From Brienomyrus brachyistius (Eukaryota; Chordata; Actinopteri; Osteoglossiformes; Mormyridae), in the NCBI RefSeq assembly GCF_023856365.1, contig NC_064533.1:33900118-33964117 (forward strand): a stretch of DNA of 64,000 bases, read 5' to 3'. The stretch's first letter is position 1. Every line of letters starts with the position of its first letter. This document shows, in pieces, positions 10,741 through 23,731 of the stretch. Made by a program: the position numbers and the translations under genes. The notes under the pieces were generated by a model, which saw nothing but the letters and a program-made list of their open reading frames with translations, was not told the DNA's origin and did no database searches.

Positions 10741-13700
10741 GGTTCCCCTGCACTTCTCAATGCTCTGCTGCCAAAGTTCATATGTTTCCTTTACGCTATG
10801 AAAGAATTGGAGGCAGAGGCTGCTGTACTTTACCCAATGAATGATTTCGCAAGCAAGAGGTATCACTGAGATGAATGGTTCCGAGAGTTGGGAAAAGATG
10901 TTGGAGAAGTTTATGGAATAAAGGAAGATTTTGGTGCGCCATACATACATCGTTTTGTAGCTCCAAAACATTTTCTGCTCCAAAACTAGTACTCACTGCA
11001 CAGTGTTGAGTCCAAATCTCCATATAGCAAAGCTGGCATCTTCCTTCTTAACAATTGTAGAAAATATTCTGCAGTGGGTCTTGATGAAATTCCCCTCTGC
11101 TCTGATTCAGACCAGCTGTGCTGTAATCTATGCCACAAACATCATATCATTTGAGGTGCACCAGCATAGTGAGTTATGGCCCATCTGGGCTAAGGGTGCC
11201 CCCCGTGGCTCCTCTGATGAACTTTTCGGGAGCAGGTAGGGTCAGAAGAAGCCAGCTTTTTGTGTAATTTTCCCAAGATGATCCCTCTTCTATAAGCTAC
11301 AAAGAGTTGCACACCCATTTGGGGAGTGTTAGTTACCTCTGCTAAGCTGAAATATGCTTTTCATGCCATGTTTTACTATGTATTGTAAAATAATGCATAT
11401 GGATTCTAAATAGCTTGTATCTAAATAAGATAGCCAGCATAGGCCATAATGTGGATGACTTCCTGTCCTTTCAGAATATGAGTTTTTATTTCCGCTTAAT
11501 TAGTAATGCTGTTTTGGAAGGCTTGTTACACCCTTTAATGTCAATAATGACATTTGAATTGTTTTTTTTTTATTCTATTTCTGTTTGGTTTGCTTTTTCA
11601 CCTCTATAAATATTTGCACTACTGAACCTAGCAGATTATTATTAGACATTATGAAATTAAGATATAAGATGCACAACACTACTGTATAATGTATATACCT
11701 TGAGCTACCCTTGGGTCAAACCTTAGATTGGACTAAATTGTTATCTTCTGACTGCATTCTATTCTTAAGTTATTGTGTATATTATTGATTAAATAATACG
11801 CACGCTTCTACACCTTGTCCTGAGATTAATTTTGAACCACAGTTGACTTCAAACCTTAACAAACAAAAACGATACCATAGTCAAAGAGCAATTTAATGGC
11901 GGCCTGTGGCTCTGTTTGCTGGACTTTGATCTGAAATCATTAAAGGACCTTGGGTGCTAGACTAAATATGTTGAGTCCCTTCCCTTTCATTCTTGTTTCA
12001 TGTTTAAAAAACCATCCTAGTTTGAACCAGGCCTCAGCTAAGTAATACGAATCTGGTGCCAGAGCTTGATTGATCATGCACACATCCAATTGGAACCCTG
12101 CTATCCTTAAAATTGATTGCATGTAAACCAACAGCAGTGGAGCAGTTTTGCATTACTGAAAAGGGATTTAATTTATCTTATATTGCATAAAATATTCTAA
12201 GAAAATGATCATCTATATTTTAAACCATATGTGAAGCTACGGAAAAAAATGAGTTTTGTTCCCGTTTTTTTCAGTACATGCTAGACGAATTAAAGATATA
12301 TAATTTGAAAGAATTGCTTCCTCACAAAGCATAGGTCATGTACTTAAAGAGACTTTAAAAGTCCTCACTGAGTTATCATGTTGTCATTCCTTCATGTCAG
12401 AACATTATTATCTGGAGGATCACTGTCAGATGTATCATGTTTCAGTCTTTGTTTTAGCTGGGTCTTCTATCCCAATCTGCTGAGCCAACCATAGCTGAAT
12501 GTGTTTTAGAACTTCATTCATTTTTCTAAAGAAGACTAGGAAATCTAGAGAGAGCTGATTTTGTTGTAATCGAATTCAATGCCTTTACAGAGTCTTCCTA
12601 AGTAGTTAAAATGAAGCATATAGGTAAGGATAAGGAAACAAGAACAGCGTACAAAATTATACGGAAGTTTGGCCAATAAATTGGGTGGCAAACTTGTAAC
12701 TAAATAAGATTGCAGCACAGGCCACAATGAAGATGTCATTTAAGCTTGTAACTTGTAACCTGAGTTACAATGAAATCAGTCGACCTGATGTAACTCAAAG
12801 TTGCCTCTCTGTTTTCCTATATTGCTGTGATAAATAAGAAATCCATCTCTCTAATGTTGCTGTTTTAGAACAATACACATAAACTACAGGCCTTGCTCTA
12901 AGATCCTTGTCACTGTCAGTATGGATTAAGAGTTATCTCATCTGTGAATGAACTAGGTCTCTCACAACGAGCTCTGCCTCATGTCCTGTGTTTCCTGGCA
13001 TGAGTTCCACTCTCATGATCATGTACCAGATAAGTGGGTATGGAAATGAATGGATAAGAAAAATTCCTACATTGAATTAAAATGTTTCTGTGTTTTTATA
13101 ATTTGATATTGCATAACACTGTTTGTAGTATGAGAAAAATTCTTTCTTTCAATTTACTGAACAAGCCATTTTCATAACATGGGCCATAATCCGTATCTGT
13201 TTAGCGCTCTGCACGGTTTTTTCCCTCAGTAATGAAGATAAAGGTTTACAAGTGAGTCTATATTTCATAATAATTTGTGTCCACAGAAAAACAAACATGT
13301 GCAACTAGCATCTTCAGAGGACAGTTTTCCTCATTGTCTAACATTAGGGGAAATTTTTGACTCTTGAGAATTTAGTTTTGTCCGTTATTCTAGTCTTTTA
13401 TCAGTGGGAAGCATTTTGGTCACACAGCTTCAGGGTTGTCAGCTTGATTCTTGACCCTGAAAAATGAGAACAAGGCTGCTTGGACGTAGGGAATATACCT
13501 TTCAATCATAATAATACCATAAAAGTTTAACTTTTTTAAGATTTAAAGTTACAGATGATCGTACCAAATATCTGGCATTGCTAACACTTTCGAACAAGAT
13601 TTCAGAGTATAACACAAGGAAATCCATGGCAGGATTAGTTGCCTTCCATTATTATTCAAACAATTCCATGACAAGAAGCAACTACAGAGGCTCCATTTGT

Positions 13701-15278
13701 TTCCAGTTTCTTCCTGTGGTGAAAGCATCTGTAATTGTGACCTATCATCTTCATGATAGGTCATCCATACACTGATGGGTCCCGCTGTGACTGACACAAG
13801 TCTTGATGCCACTCCTCTAACCTCAAAGGAATTGTCCAAATTGCTGAAAGAAAATTAGTAAACATGCTATGGTCTACATATGGTATTTCATCTTTCAAAG
13901 AGATTAGGTTGAGGAGCTGGGAAACTACATTCAATACTTTGGTATTAGAAGCTCTGGTTGAAGGAGGGGATTGGTCTTCTACTCTGAACTGAATTGGGGA
14001 TTTCATTTTAATCATTTTGTATGTCGCCTAGGCATTTACCTAAAGCACAATGAGAATAGTGTGCTATAAAATATTGTTTGAGTCTGGGAAATTAGAAACA
14101 TATTTTGCATGACAGTTGATGTAGTGAGCTGTAGTGCGCTCTTCACCATGTCCCTGTGCAGGAATTCCACATAGACAGCATTATGGAGCAATGTGCTCCA
14201 TGGAGTCTTGCTTTCAGGGCTCATCTCCTGGGGTGAAACTATGGCTTTGAACCGCTGCTGTGTTTGCCACTGGCAGGCGACTGTTGTGGTTTATAGCATT
14301 AAACGGTAATGATTCAAAAATCTCAATAATGAGTGAGCTAACAGCTGTTTATGTGAGAGTGTACAAAAAGTTTGTTTCATATTTTAAACCTATACTGCAG
14401 GTAATGAAATTCAAATTCAGAATCTTATGTTTGTAAAATATAAGCAACACTGAAAATGCATACGCAAAACCCAAAATCTTAAATACAAAATAGCATAAAT
14501 TCTGATGATAATTTTATAACCTACAATCAAGATAGCATGTTGGGTTTTTAATGTTATAACATATTGATCTTTTTAGTCACTACAGAAACCCTTCTGTGGA
14601 CTGTTACATTGCTGTGGTAGGTCTGTTCATGAACAGATCTCAAAGGAGGGGCCAAAACAAAAAAAATGAGAGTACATGAAATTAATCAGTGCACCTTGCC
14701 TCAGTCAGGGTTACTAGAACCCGACAATGGAGTGAGACCGGGTGTTATTGCAGGCTCTGAACACATTATTCTTTGACAAAGGACCCAGAACATGGAATGT
14801 TGCTGTATTGGCAGAGAATTAGTCAATGGGTCAAGAGGGTGTCCCAAAGTGGTTATAAAGAGGAACACTTTTTAACTAATATTTATTATTATGCAACAAA
14901 TAACTATTCAGAAAATCCAGCCTTCTTAGACAAGGTGGGTGATATGCTTTAGAGATTACTGCCAACTTGCTGAGAATGAGAGAAATACTTTTGCAAGCAA
15001 TGATTGAGAAGCACAGCTTGTTAGACCTGAAATTGAACAGTAAGTTATTGCTTAGGTCAAAGGTCAGTGGTCAATTTTGTGGATGCCATCATTTGATCTG
15101 ATTTTGTATAGTCTGGAAACTAAGGTCAAGAGAAGGACAGAATGGTCAGCTGATCACACTTATTAGTAAAATTAATTTAGGATACAAAGTATCTTAAATA
15201 GACAAATGGTGAAAATACCCAGCAGGAAAATGATTTTGGAGGGCTCCTGGAATCAGCTGAGAGGTACAATCTATACCA
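10741..15278. other. Gene-free DNA
   Basis: No gene, transposon or long repeat is recognised. It holds two short palindromes, at 12762-12796 and 13739-13762 (see findings). All frames are under 100 codons and lack domains. Confidence 0.55.
13739..13762. repeat. Perfect 10-bp stem hairpin
   Basis: gacctatcat-cttc-atgataggtc forms a perfect 10-bp stem with a 4-nt loop. There is no T-run after it and no gene nearby, so its role is unknown. Confidence 0.6.
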
Positions 15279-16645
15279 TATGGACAACAGTACTGGGATA
15301 CCTGACCATTACACCTACTGGAACTTTGACGACATTCCATTCTATATCCATAGACACCAATATGGAGTTGGTCCCCCTTCACAGCTATAACAGCAACCAC
15401 TCTTCTCAGAAGGCTTTCTACAAGATTTCGGAGTGTCTGTGGGAATTTTTGCCCATTCATCCAGAGCATTTGTGAGGTCAGGCATTGATGTTGGAGATGG
15501 GTCGCACAGCTCTATTGTAACTGCTAAGGAGATGGAGGAGTGTGGGATCAATGAGGGACATGCACGCAGAAGGTATGACGAGGGTGAAGGTTATTATTAT
15601 TATTGTCAATACACGATATCACACAAGGTCTACGTACTATACACCAGTCAACCCGACTTAGCTTCAGGGTGGACCCAGGCCAAAACAATAAACAAAAAGG
15701 CACTGTTTTGTTAGCACCTAGCTTTCCTAGGAAAAGAGTAAAGGAAAACCTGAAAAGAAAGACAATTTTCTACCCTCGCTCCCTACCCATAAACAGCAAG
15801 CAAAAGACCGTCCCGCAACTAACAGGAAAATGAAAATGGCAGTCACACCCCTACAACCAATGAGTGTAAATGCCTAGGCCCGTGGACACGTCAACACAGG
15901 GGGTTAAGAACAGACCAAGCTCCTCATCCAGAATGATAGACCAAATTCAATACCAGAACCACCAGGAGTATCAACACACACAACAAGGGCAGAAGCAGGA
16001 ACGAGGCTGAGCGTCGTAAAATCGAGGCTCCCGACACTGACTTCCTGAGTGGTTATATACCGTCGCCCACTGATGACCTCATTGGGATGGACAGTGCACA
16101 GGCTGGTGACAAGGTGCAGGAGAGTAGGAAGGCCTGGACTGGAGTCGGGGACCAACGGACTTGCACACCTGGGACCACAGACATACACTGCCCCTAGCAG
16201 TTGGTAACAGATGTGAACATCCCAAAGATGTTTGATGGGGTTGAGGTCAGGGCTCTGTGCAGGCCAATCAAGTTCATCCACACCACACAGAATTGTGCGA
16301 AATGTCTCGGTATGTTGAAGCACTCCACAGAACACATTTCCACTGCTTATGAGCCTGGTGGTGGCGTGATTTACATCATTCCATCCAACGCTTGGCATTG
16401 CACTTGGTGATGTGAAGCTTGTATGCGGCTGACTGGTCATGGAAGAACATTTCATAAAGCTCCCAGCACAGTTTTTGTGCTGGAGTTAATGCCAGAAGAC
16501 GTTTGGAACTCTGCAGTTACTGAGTCAACAGAGTGTTGGCGACTTTTATGCACTATGCACCTCAGCAGTAGGTGACCCAACACTGTTACTTCACGTGGTC
16601 TGACACTTCATTGCTGAATTTCTGTTGTTCCTGTTTCTCCAAGCT
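15279..16645 (-). mobile_element. Tc1/mariner-family element remnant, interrupted
   Basis: The minus-strand translation shows the C-terminal half of a Tc1/mariner transposase. DELDWPAQSPDLNPIKHLWD at about 16210-16280 is the conserved block that contains the last part of the DDE catalytic core. It is followed, after an interruption, by PTSMPDLTNALDEWAKIPTD and NLVESLLRRVVAVIA (15360-15500). Upstream of the core is a stretch with FTSPSAMPSVGWNDV (about 16380-16420). The left end (atggacaacagtactgggat at 15279) resembles one terminal inverted repeat of this fish family; no matching right end was found near 16.65 kb. Frameshifts, the insertion and the missing end mean the copy is dead. Confidence 0.75.
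15519..16202. mobile_element. 0.68-kb insertion inside the Tc1 remnant
   Basis: Transposase homology stops near 15515 and resumes near 16205, so about 0.68 kb of foreign sequence splits the conserved HLWD region from the PTS-PDLTNAL region. The ends are weakly inverted: aactgctaagg at the left and cctagcagtt at the right. It includes a (TTA) run at 15591-15604. No coding domain is recognised. It could be a non-autonomous DNA element or a fragment of an LTR. The boundaries are deduced from the loss of homology, and no clear target duplication was found. Confidence 0.45.
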
Positions 16646-18129
16646 GTTGAGGAAGACTTTTGGGCAGCTTCAGAGTTATTCTGGTAAAACATATGGCACC
16701 TCAAGAAAGAAGGGACCTATGTTTCTCCTTTATGACCTTTGCCAAAATCAACTGATTATCCACTGAGTGTGAAATGGCTGGCAATGACAAGCAATGCCAT
16801 ATCTGAGGCTATGATTTAATTGAAAAGAGAAATGATTGAGGAAGAGTTTGTGCCTTGTTCAGAAGGGATGTGCATATTTATTTGTCATAAAAGGGAAATA
16901 TTGAACTGCTGACAATTCACGAGTTGTACTTTTACCTATGGAACTTCCGTTCAAAATTAAACTGAATTGAAACTTTATTTTCAATTTGCATAGGTAAGAA
17001 GTACTACTACATTGAAATTCTTGCATAGTTTCTTTGGTCAGGATTTAAAAATCATAAACAAGGCTATTCTGGGTTTATTATAAATAGATGAAAAAAAGAT
17101 AAACAAGATGCTTGAATGATAGATAAATAAAGTACCTTGAGTATGAAAGGTAGATGGGGTGGGGAGGAGTAATTGTGAAAAAGTGTCCTAATTTGATAAT
17201 ATTCTCCGGTCTTTGATGTCTCACATTATACCCAGACTTCCTCCACCTGCACAGTGAAAGTCCTGGATGATGGAGGTCTCTGACAACCATGATTTAATTC
17301 TGCAGTGGTGAGGGCACAGAACTTTTATGGATGGGGTATGTGAACCTGTGATCCTCTCCATGGTCTGACTCTTTGTAGAGCTTTCCTTTTGCACTTCGCA
17401 ATGTTTGTGAACCACAGACTGGTGCCTCATTTCCACGAATGTGGTGCCGGAGCTTGTACAAGGCATATTCCCGATCCGATCTGGAACTCATTCCACGCAT
17501 TTCCACCGCAAAAACACAGGCCCCGGGACAGAAAACACGGCTCCAGCACAGCCCCACAGAAAAGCTCAACTCAGTATTTGGAACCATAATGTCAGCAAAA
17601 AAGTGGGACAGCCTACATACCTGGAAAATTCAATCCATAACTGATACAGTTCTGCCTGATATCACCGGTGCCCCCACTGACACAACCTGCCTGCTTATTA
17701 GTGGAATAACGTTACATCATGTTTTTATTCTGTGGAAAATGGAAGACTGATCTATTGATCATATTAAATAACAAATTATAAACAGGTTGAATAAATTATA
17801 TTGTGGTGAGAAAAGATCCTGAGGCGGACAGAAAAGTAAAATTTTTAGCAGACGCTTTTATCGCACAGTCCTTAAAATACAATGGTAAACCAGCAAGTGG
17901 GAATAAACTCACTTACACATAAACTTTGCAGAAATACAGCCTTTAAGGAGACAAAAATGGAAACAGGTAATAGAGATGGAACATAATCATACTCTGAAAA
18001 CTATGAGACTTAAAGGGCACATGAGATACCTGCGAAAGGCTAAGAAAATAGTGGCAGGTTTCCAGAGTCAATAGAATAATCACTTTGCAATTTGCTAAAT
18101 TTTGCACTATTCAACTCTAATTTCATAGG
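16646..18129. other. Gene-free DNA
   Basis: Nothing recognisable apart from a SINE-tail scrap (ttagcagacgcttttatcgc, about 17845-17865). Overlapping frames on both strands at 17220-17750 show no domain; composition there is slightly GC-richer. Confidence 0.5.
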
Positions 18130-18738
18130 GTGCTAATCCTAATCATGTCCTGAGCTGTTGTCCATCTGGTGTTCCTTGGTGCGATGTGTTCTGTCCTGTC
18201 TTGTCCTGTCCTGGGGCAGGTGTCCCTCTGGTCTTTTGAGTCAATCCCATGTGCCTTGTCAATCCTGTCATGCTCTGTCTTGTCTAGTGTCCCATCTGTT
18301 CCCATCCCTGTGTGTCTGCCATTTTGTTCCGTTCCCTTGTTCCCCTCCCCATTTTGTTCTTTGTGCCTGTAGGGCACATTTTTTTTTTGGGGGGGGGGGG
18401 GGGGGGAATGCTGTCACGTCCTGTCCCTTCATTTCCACCTGACCCTAACAAGCCACGCCTCTTACTAGTTTGTCTTACTTCTTGTGTTAATCACTACCAG
18501 CTGCCTCTCGTTGTCTCCCTCATTTGATCTGTACACATGTGCTTCCCAGTCCTGAGTTCCAAAGTCCAATTATTGAAGTCACACCCTTGTGTTGCCTGTG
18601 CCCTTCCTTGTTTCATGCCTCCAATCATTGATACCTTGCAATATTATTTCCAATCATTGTTTTTTAGATTTCAATAAAGCCCCCTTTTGTTTCACCAAAA
18701 TACCTGCCCTCCAGTCTTTTGTCTCTTGTTACATGACA
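18130..18738 (+). mobile_element. 3' end of a Ty3/gypsy-type LTR element
   Basis: A pyrimidine-rich internal tail (18130-18380), with many gtcctgtc/ttccc units, leads to a polypurine tract that is almost all G (18389-18408) and then to an LTR. No pol or gag coding remains. The same internal-tail style and LTR start recur on the minus strand at 33050-34165, so at least two truncated copies of this family are present. The family name is not known to me. Confidence 0.6.
18412..18738 (+). repeat. Putative LTR, 327 bp
   Basis: It starts tgtcacgtcctg right after the G-tract and ends gttacatgaca, giving TGTCA/TGACA inverted ends with the canonical TG..CA. A polyadenylation signal (caataaag) lies at about 18672, some 65 bp before the end. 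The matching 5' LTR is absent. Confidence 0.6.
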
Positions 18739-19904
18739 CTGTGATTATGAACATTCACATCGTTATCAATTTGAATTTTGTGAATATTTTTAGACAGCCT
18801 GAACACTTATTTTCTTGCATAATTAATAATTACTGTTTTTACACAAATTCCATCAATGTATCACTTGCTCCATAACTTTCAGTAAAACAATTTGGTTATC
18901 ATAATCAGAAAAACTGAAAACCACCTGTCATATTTTACCGTCATATTCAACATATGAATTTTAGAATATTGAGATAAATATAAACAAACAAAAACAAATT
19001 GATATAAATACTGTGACATCATTTTTAGGGCACATCTCCCAGCCCAAGGAATATCCACTCCCTGGAATGAACAGCAGTCAGAGGAAAAAAAATCTATCAA
19101 CACAACATACTGTCAGCATTTTCTAGTGTTATGCCCTACAACAAAAGAAAATAATTTTTGTGTGATTTATTGAAAATTGACTTATGTCGGTAGTCCATTC
19201 AATTTATCACCTTTTTCATACTCTGAAACTGTATAAGGGCAATTCAAGGGAATTTTAAACAAAAATTGAGTATTGGAATAAATATTGTATTGTGATTATT
19301 ATTCCTATCATTTATATGGAAAAAAATATGATTATGTGCTGTATTGTGCAAATTGTAAACATTTGAAGGAGCTCTGATATTAAATTTTATATTTAACTCG
19401 CTGTTAATAAATAAGAAATGTTTTATTGGAAAGCATAACACTTTTGTTAATTAGATTAATAGATAATATGAATTCCAGAAATCCTTAGATTATGGAAAAC
19501 ACTGATGGCCATGAGTCTTTTGCAAGTTGTATTTAATTTCTGGACTAAAATGCATAATTGCTCATTAAGTCAGAGAACTGAGCATGAAGAAACTGCATTG
19601 GAGAACTCTAATCAGGTGCCAAACAAAATTAAACAACTCAAACCAGTCTCCAAACAGAAGAACTGTAAAAGTTCTATATACCAAATGAACTTTCACTGAA
19701 CCCCAAATTTTGGCAGGCTCAGTTACAACTTGATATGAGGCATAAAGATCTGAGTGTAAGAAGCTGACATCAGACAGACAGAAAAGCATGATATCTTATT
19801 CTCACAGGCTGGTCCAGCACAAAATTTCTTGCATTAATTATTTTCTTAAGCCAGTAATAACTGCACTCTGATTTTGACCAATATGCATACAAATGTTGTT
19901 TTCT
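18739..19904. other. Gene-free AT-rich DNA
   Basis: No gene or known repeat recognised. Confidence 0.5.
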
Positions 19905-20345
19905 TTAAACAATAATAAACATTTTTATGTCTATCAAATTGTCAGCTTAACATTTCAAAACCTCTCCAATAGCCACTTCAGCATTTGCAGTAACTATCCA
20001 ATATACATATATTTTTATTGACTGAACCACTTGCTGACAATGTTTGACAAATAAATGCCTCATCAAGTTAATTCGTTAAGTTAATTAAGTGAGTAGGTGG
20101 TGAAATGTATCAAACACATTAACATTTTGGAGAAGAGAAGAAATTTTTGTTACTTTTTGTTACTGTTCTCAACAAATATACACTTCATATTCAGATAAAT
20201 AGCTCTAAATATTTTCTTTTGCAGCCTACGACTGCACAGTACTGCATGTCTGCCTCTAAATAGACTGGTTCATGTACATGTTCTGAGAAATTTGACTGTA
20301 CTGTTGATGAAATTATGAAATGGCTGGTCAGGGGGAGTCTTGACC
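19905..20345 (+). repeat. Dispersed repeat, copy A
   Basis: It shares ordered blocks with 23100-23560, among them atttcaaaacctctcc, catttgcagtaactatccaa, ataaatgcctcat and ggtggtgaaatgta. A further block is cttcatattcagataaatag, which corresponds to ttactacccagataaatag in copy B. Same orientation, about 3.2 kb apart. No coding signal; class unknown. Confidence 0.6.
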
Positions 20346-20711
20346 CATGTGGTACCCCGGGCGAGATTTACTGCTGACTATCCAGCATTAATTTTGATAC
20401 ACCAATGGGAGAATTTTAAGACAGAATATCATTTTTATACTGCAAATACATATTATAAAATATTTTTGATGATATTGTCTATGCAATTAAACAAAATATT
20501 TGTTTGGTGGCCCTATTAACAATCTCCCCAGAAAATTTATTTTGAAATGTTGGTCTTTGTCGTGTCCCTACTTGTGTTTTTTGTTTTTTTCGTCATGCAC
20601 TAACGTAGCAGAGTCCTTGACCAATTCCCTCCACTCACACTGTGACAGCGCAGCACCCCCAGTCTGAAGCAAAGTGAAATTGAGCTCCCCCTCAGAAGTT
20701 TGCCCCCCACA

Positions 20712-20885
20712 TTGCGCAGCTGTTCTGTGTCAGCACTACAGAGGGCACAAGTACTTACAGGGGTGCCTTACATCACATAACTGTTCTATGCAAGCACTGC
20801 AGAGGCTGCAAGTACTTACAGGGGTGCCTTACATCACATAACTGTTCTATGCAAGCACTGCAGAGGCTGCAAGTACTTCTACGGG
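20712..20885. repeat. 61-bp tandem repeat, about 2.8 copies
   Basis: A unit beginning ggggtgccttacatcacata repeats at 20760 and 20821 with a 61-bp period. A diverged partial copy precedes it (from 20712, ctgttctgtgtcagcactac) and a short partial follows (tacgggtg). The two central copies are essentially identical. Confidence 0.85.
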
Positions 20886-21630
20886 TGTAAGCATGCCAAT
20901 TTCACTTTGTCTTGGCCATAGCGTACCACATGCTGGTTAAGTTGCCCCCCCCCCCTCAGAAGGTGGCACTTTAGACAGCCACTTATGTTGCCTAAAGGAT
21001 TGACCAGCCCAGTGGCCAGTTAAGAATTCCATATGATATTTATGATTTAATCTTGCTTATGTCATTTTTTAAATCAATTAGAAGGCAACAGGTTCTGAAG
21101 GAATGCCATCTTTATTGTCTCCACTAGATTGCGTCTACATGCAAATGGTCAGATGACAGGAATACTTTGAAACTGCATAAGGAATCTTTTTGGCTCTAAG
21201 CTAGCTCCTAATTTACCAAATGAAAGGACTGCTGCCACAAGGAATGATCTGCTGTTATATTATTTTTATTACTGAATAACATCCGAGTGTCTTTGCAGTA
21301 GGTATACCTATCTATGGAAATGCAAATTTATTTTACTAAATGTATCAATTTTCCCACTCATAACAATAAAACCAATTTTGGAGAAATATGTTACCCTGTG
21401 AAATGTTTCTAAGACATAATTCTACAATGCATGTGTAATAAATTGTTACACCTTCACTGCTTTTAATTATGGACTTAAGGGTCCGCACTCAGTTGAGTTC
21501 AAAGTATAGTATTTGGGTTTTATTCTGTTGATGTTTGATTTCCGGGTTGCAGTCAGTGCTGGCACTGTCCATGCATTGTCATGTATTGCTGGTTTTGTTT
21601 CTTTGGGTTGCTGTTTTTTTCCGGGTTTGA

Positions 21631-22033
21631 GGTTTTAGTTAGCCAGTGTCATATCTCATGGTTTTAGTTAGCCAGTGTCATATCTCATGGTTTTAGTTAG
21701 CCAGTGTCTTGTCTCATGGTTTTGGTTAGCCAGTGTCTTGTCTCATGGTTTTAGTTAGCCAGTGTCTTGTATTATGGTTTTAGTTAGCCAGTGTCTTGTA
21801 TCATGGTTTGGGCTAGCCAGTATCTTATATCATGGTTTTAGTTAGCCAGTGTCTTGTCTCATAGTTTTAGTTAGCCAGTGTCTTGTCTCATGGTTTTAGT
21901 TAGCCAGTGTCTTGTCTCATAGTTTTAGTTAGCCAGTGTCTTGTCTCATGGGTTTGGTTAGCCAGTGTCTTGTCTCATGGTTTTGGTTAGTGTCTTGTTC
22001 AGGAGTTATCATGGTTTTAGTGTCTTGTTCATG
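21631..22033. repeat. 29-bp minisatellite, 12 copies plus two degenerate units
   Basis: The unit ggttttagttagccagtgtc plus ttgtctcat is repeated head to tail from 21631 to about 21978 with few substitutions. Two shortened units (ggttttggttagtgtcttg, ggttttagtgtcttgttc) end the array. Every unit has the same length, which suggests recent unequal exchange or slippage. There are no spacers, so this is not a CRISPR array. Confidence 0.9.
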
Positions 22034-23099
22034 TGTTGCGCAGCCATCACCTAGTTTTCACCTTCTAGTGGTAATTTTTGTATTACAGTCCAAAATTCAG
22101 GCTTCGTACTTCTTGATTTCCCCAGTGCTGAATCTGAATCCACTTCTCAGTTACCTAGTCCTAGAGCCACCTATCTAGTCACTTATCCATTTCATGTGAT
22201 GTTCTATCCAGTGGTTTCTGGGACTATCCGGATGAAATTCTGGCATTGTGGATGGACAGTTTCATTTTAGGTTCTCTGGACTCTTGTGAAGATCAATGAA
22301 TGTGCTTTAACTGAGTGCTCTGAATCCTTTATGATTTCATTTTAGACAGGAAAATTATTACTCATCATGTAAGACTTTTTACTGTATGTTATGGCATTGT
22401 ACCTACTTCTGCCTGTCTAATTCAGAAGTGCAGCTATTGCATGGCCTGGAGCCAGGAGTCATCTGGTTGTGATTTTTTTTTTGGTTGTTATGTGATTCCT
22501 CATATCTTTCATCAGCTCATTAGATGGGTTTTTTCTCCGCCAAACGCCATTCTGAATCTGCTTGGATGAATACAGTGTGGCACCATCACTCAGATTCCTT
22601 ATGTCTGCTCTGATAACTACAATCCTGCAAAATAAGACTTATATAGTTGATGTGAAACAATGTGTTTCCAGTGTATTTTGTTTATACAAAAAAAATCTAA
22701 TTTCATTGTTTTGCTAAAGTGAACAAAATGATCACAGGAATCTTGAATAGGGACCTTTTAGAATATTCTTTCTCAAAGAAAAATAGGTTCTTCTATGCTA
22801 CAGCAATGAGGACCCAAATGAATAATTCCATTTTATTTCAATAGATATCCTTTACGTTTCCATTTTTGAAGTATTTTTTGTTTACTTAAAAAAAAAACTC
22901 TTGAGGCAATAATCATTTTCTACTTTTGCATAAGTCTAAATTTCTTTCTTCAAGGTCAAAGTTCAGCTCACAACCTACATTTTTTGCTACTTTTGGTTAC
23001 AGTGAAAGCCTTGGATTAACAAGTCAATTTTAGAAAGAAATACATATAGTACCATGCAAAAGTCTTAGGCAGTCAAAGAAAATGATGTTTAGATGACCT
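22034..23099. other. Gene-free DNA
   Basis: No gene is recognised. The last 50 bp include accatgcaaaagtcttaggc, typical of the start of a dispersed fish repeat leading into copy B. Confidence 0.5.
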
Positions 23100-23560
23100 T
23101 CATGTTAAAGACTATGATTTTATGTCTGTCGTGTATCAGCTTAGTCATTTCAAAACCTCTCCTAATGTCATTTGCAGCAACTCTCCAATAAACCCATTTT
23201 TGACTTTATACATATCTTTGACTTTTTACCACACCTGTAATGGCTAATAAATACCTCATTGAATTATTTAACTAACTGAGTTAATTAACTAAATAATTGA
23301 GCTGGTGGTGAAATTTAGCAAATCCATGGAATGGCTGAGGTGCCCCTGGGGAGAGGTTTGGGAACTGAAGCGGTGTTCATCTACCCATCCAACATGATAT
23401 CAGTAATATTTAGGATAACTGAAGAAAGTCTTGTTTATTTTTTATTGCGATAGTGCTCATTTTTAAATTCTAAATTGTGTTTTTTTTTCCCTGAGAAAAT
23501 ATGCACTTACTACCCAGATAAATAGTCCGAAACAATTTCTTTGACTGTACTGTATTTATG
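23100..23560 (+). repeat. Dispersed repeat, copy B
   Basis: Direct copy of 19905-20345, with an extra segment around 23330-23410 and different small indels. Both copies are old, as judged by many scattered differences. Confidence 0.6.
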
Positions 23561-23731
23561 TGTACTGGTCTGCTTCATGAGATAAGCATCCCAGATCTGT
23601 ACAAGTTTATTAAAAAAATATATATGTGTGAAGTTCTAAACTACATGGAAAAGCAGAGTGGAATTTGATGGCATAGGAGGTACAATGAAAAGGCTCATCA
23701 GAAAGGTGTATTTGTTGTAACCTCTAATCAC

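Noticed and set aside
10558..10983. 141-codon minus-strand frame
   Set aside because: Crosses the hairpin repeat and has no domain.
21631..22033. CRISPR-like array
   Set aside because: The 29-bp units are head to tail with no spacers, there are no cas genes, and the genome is vertebrate.
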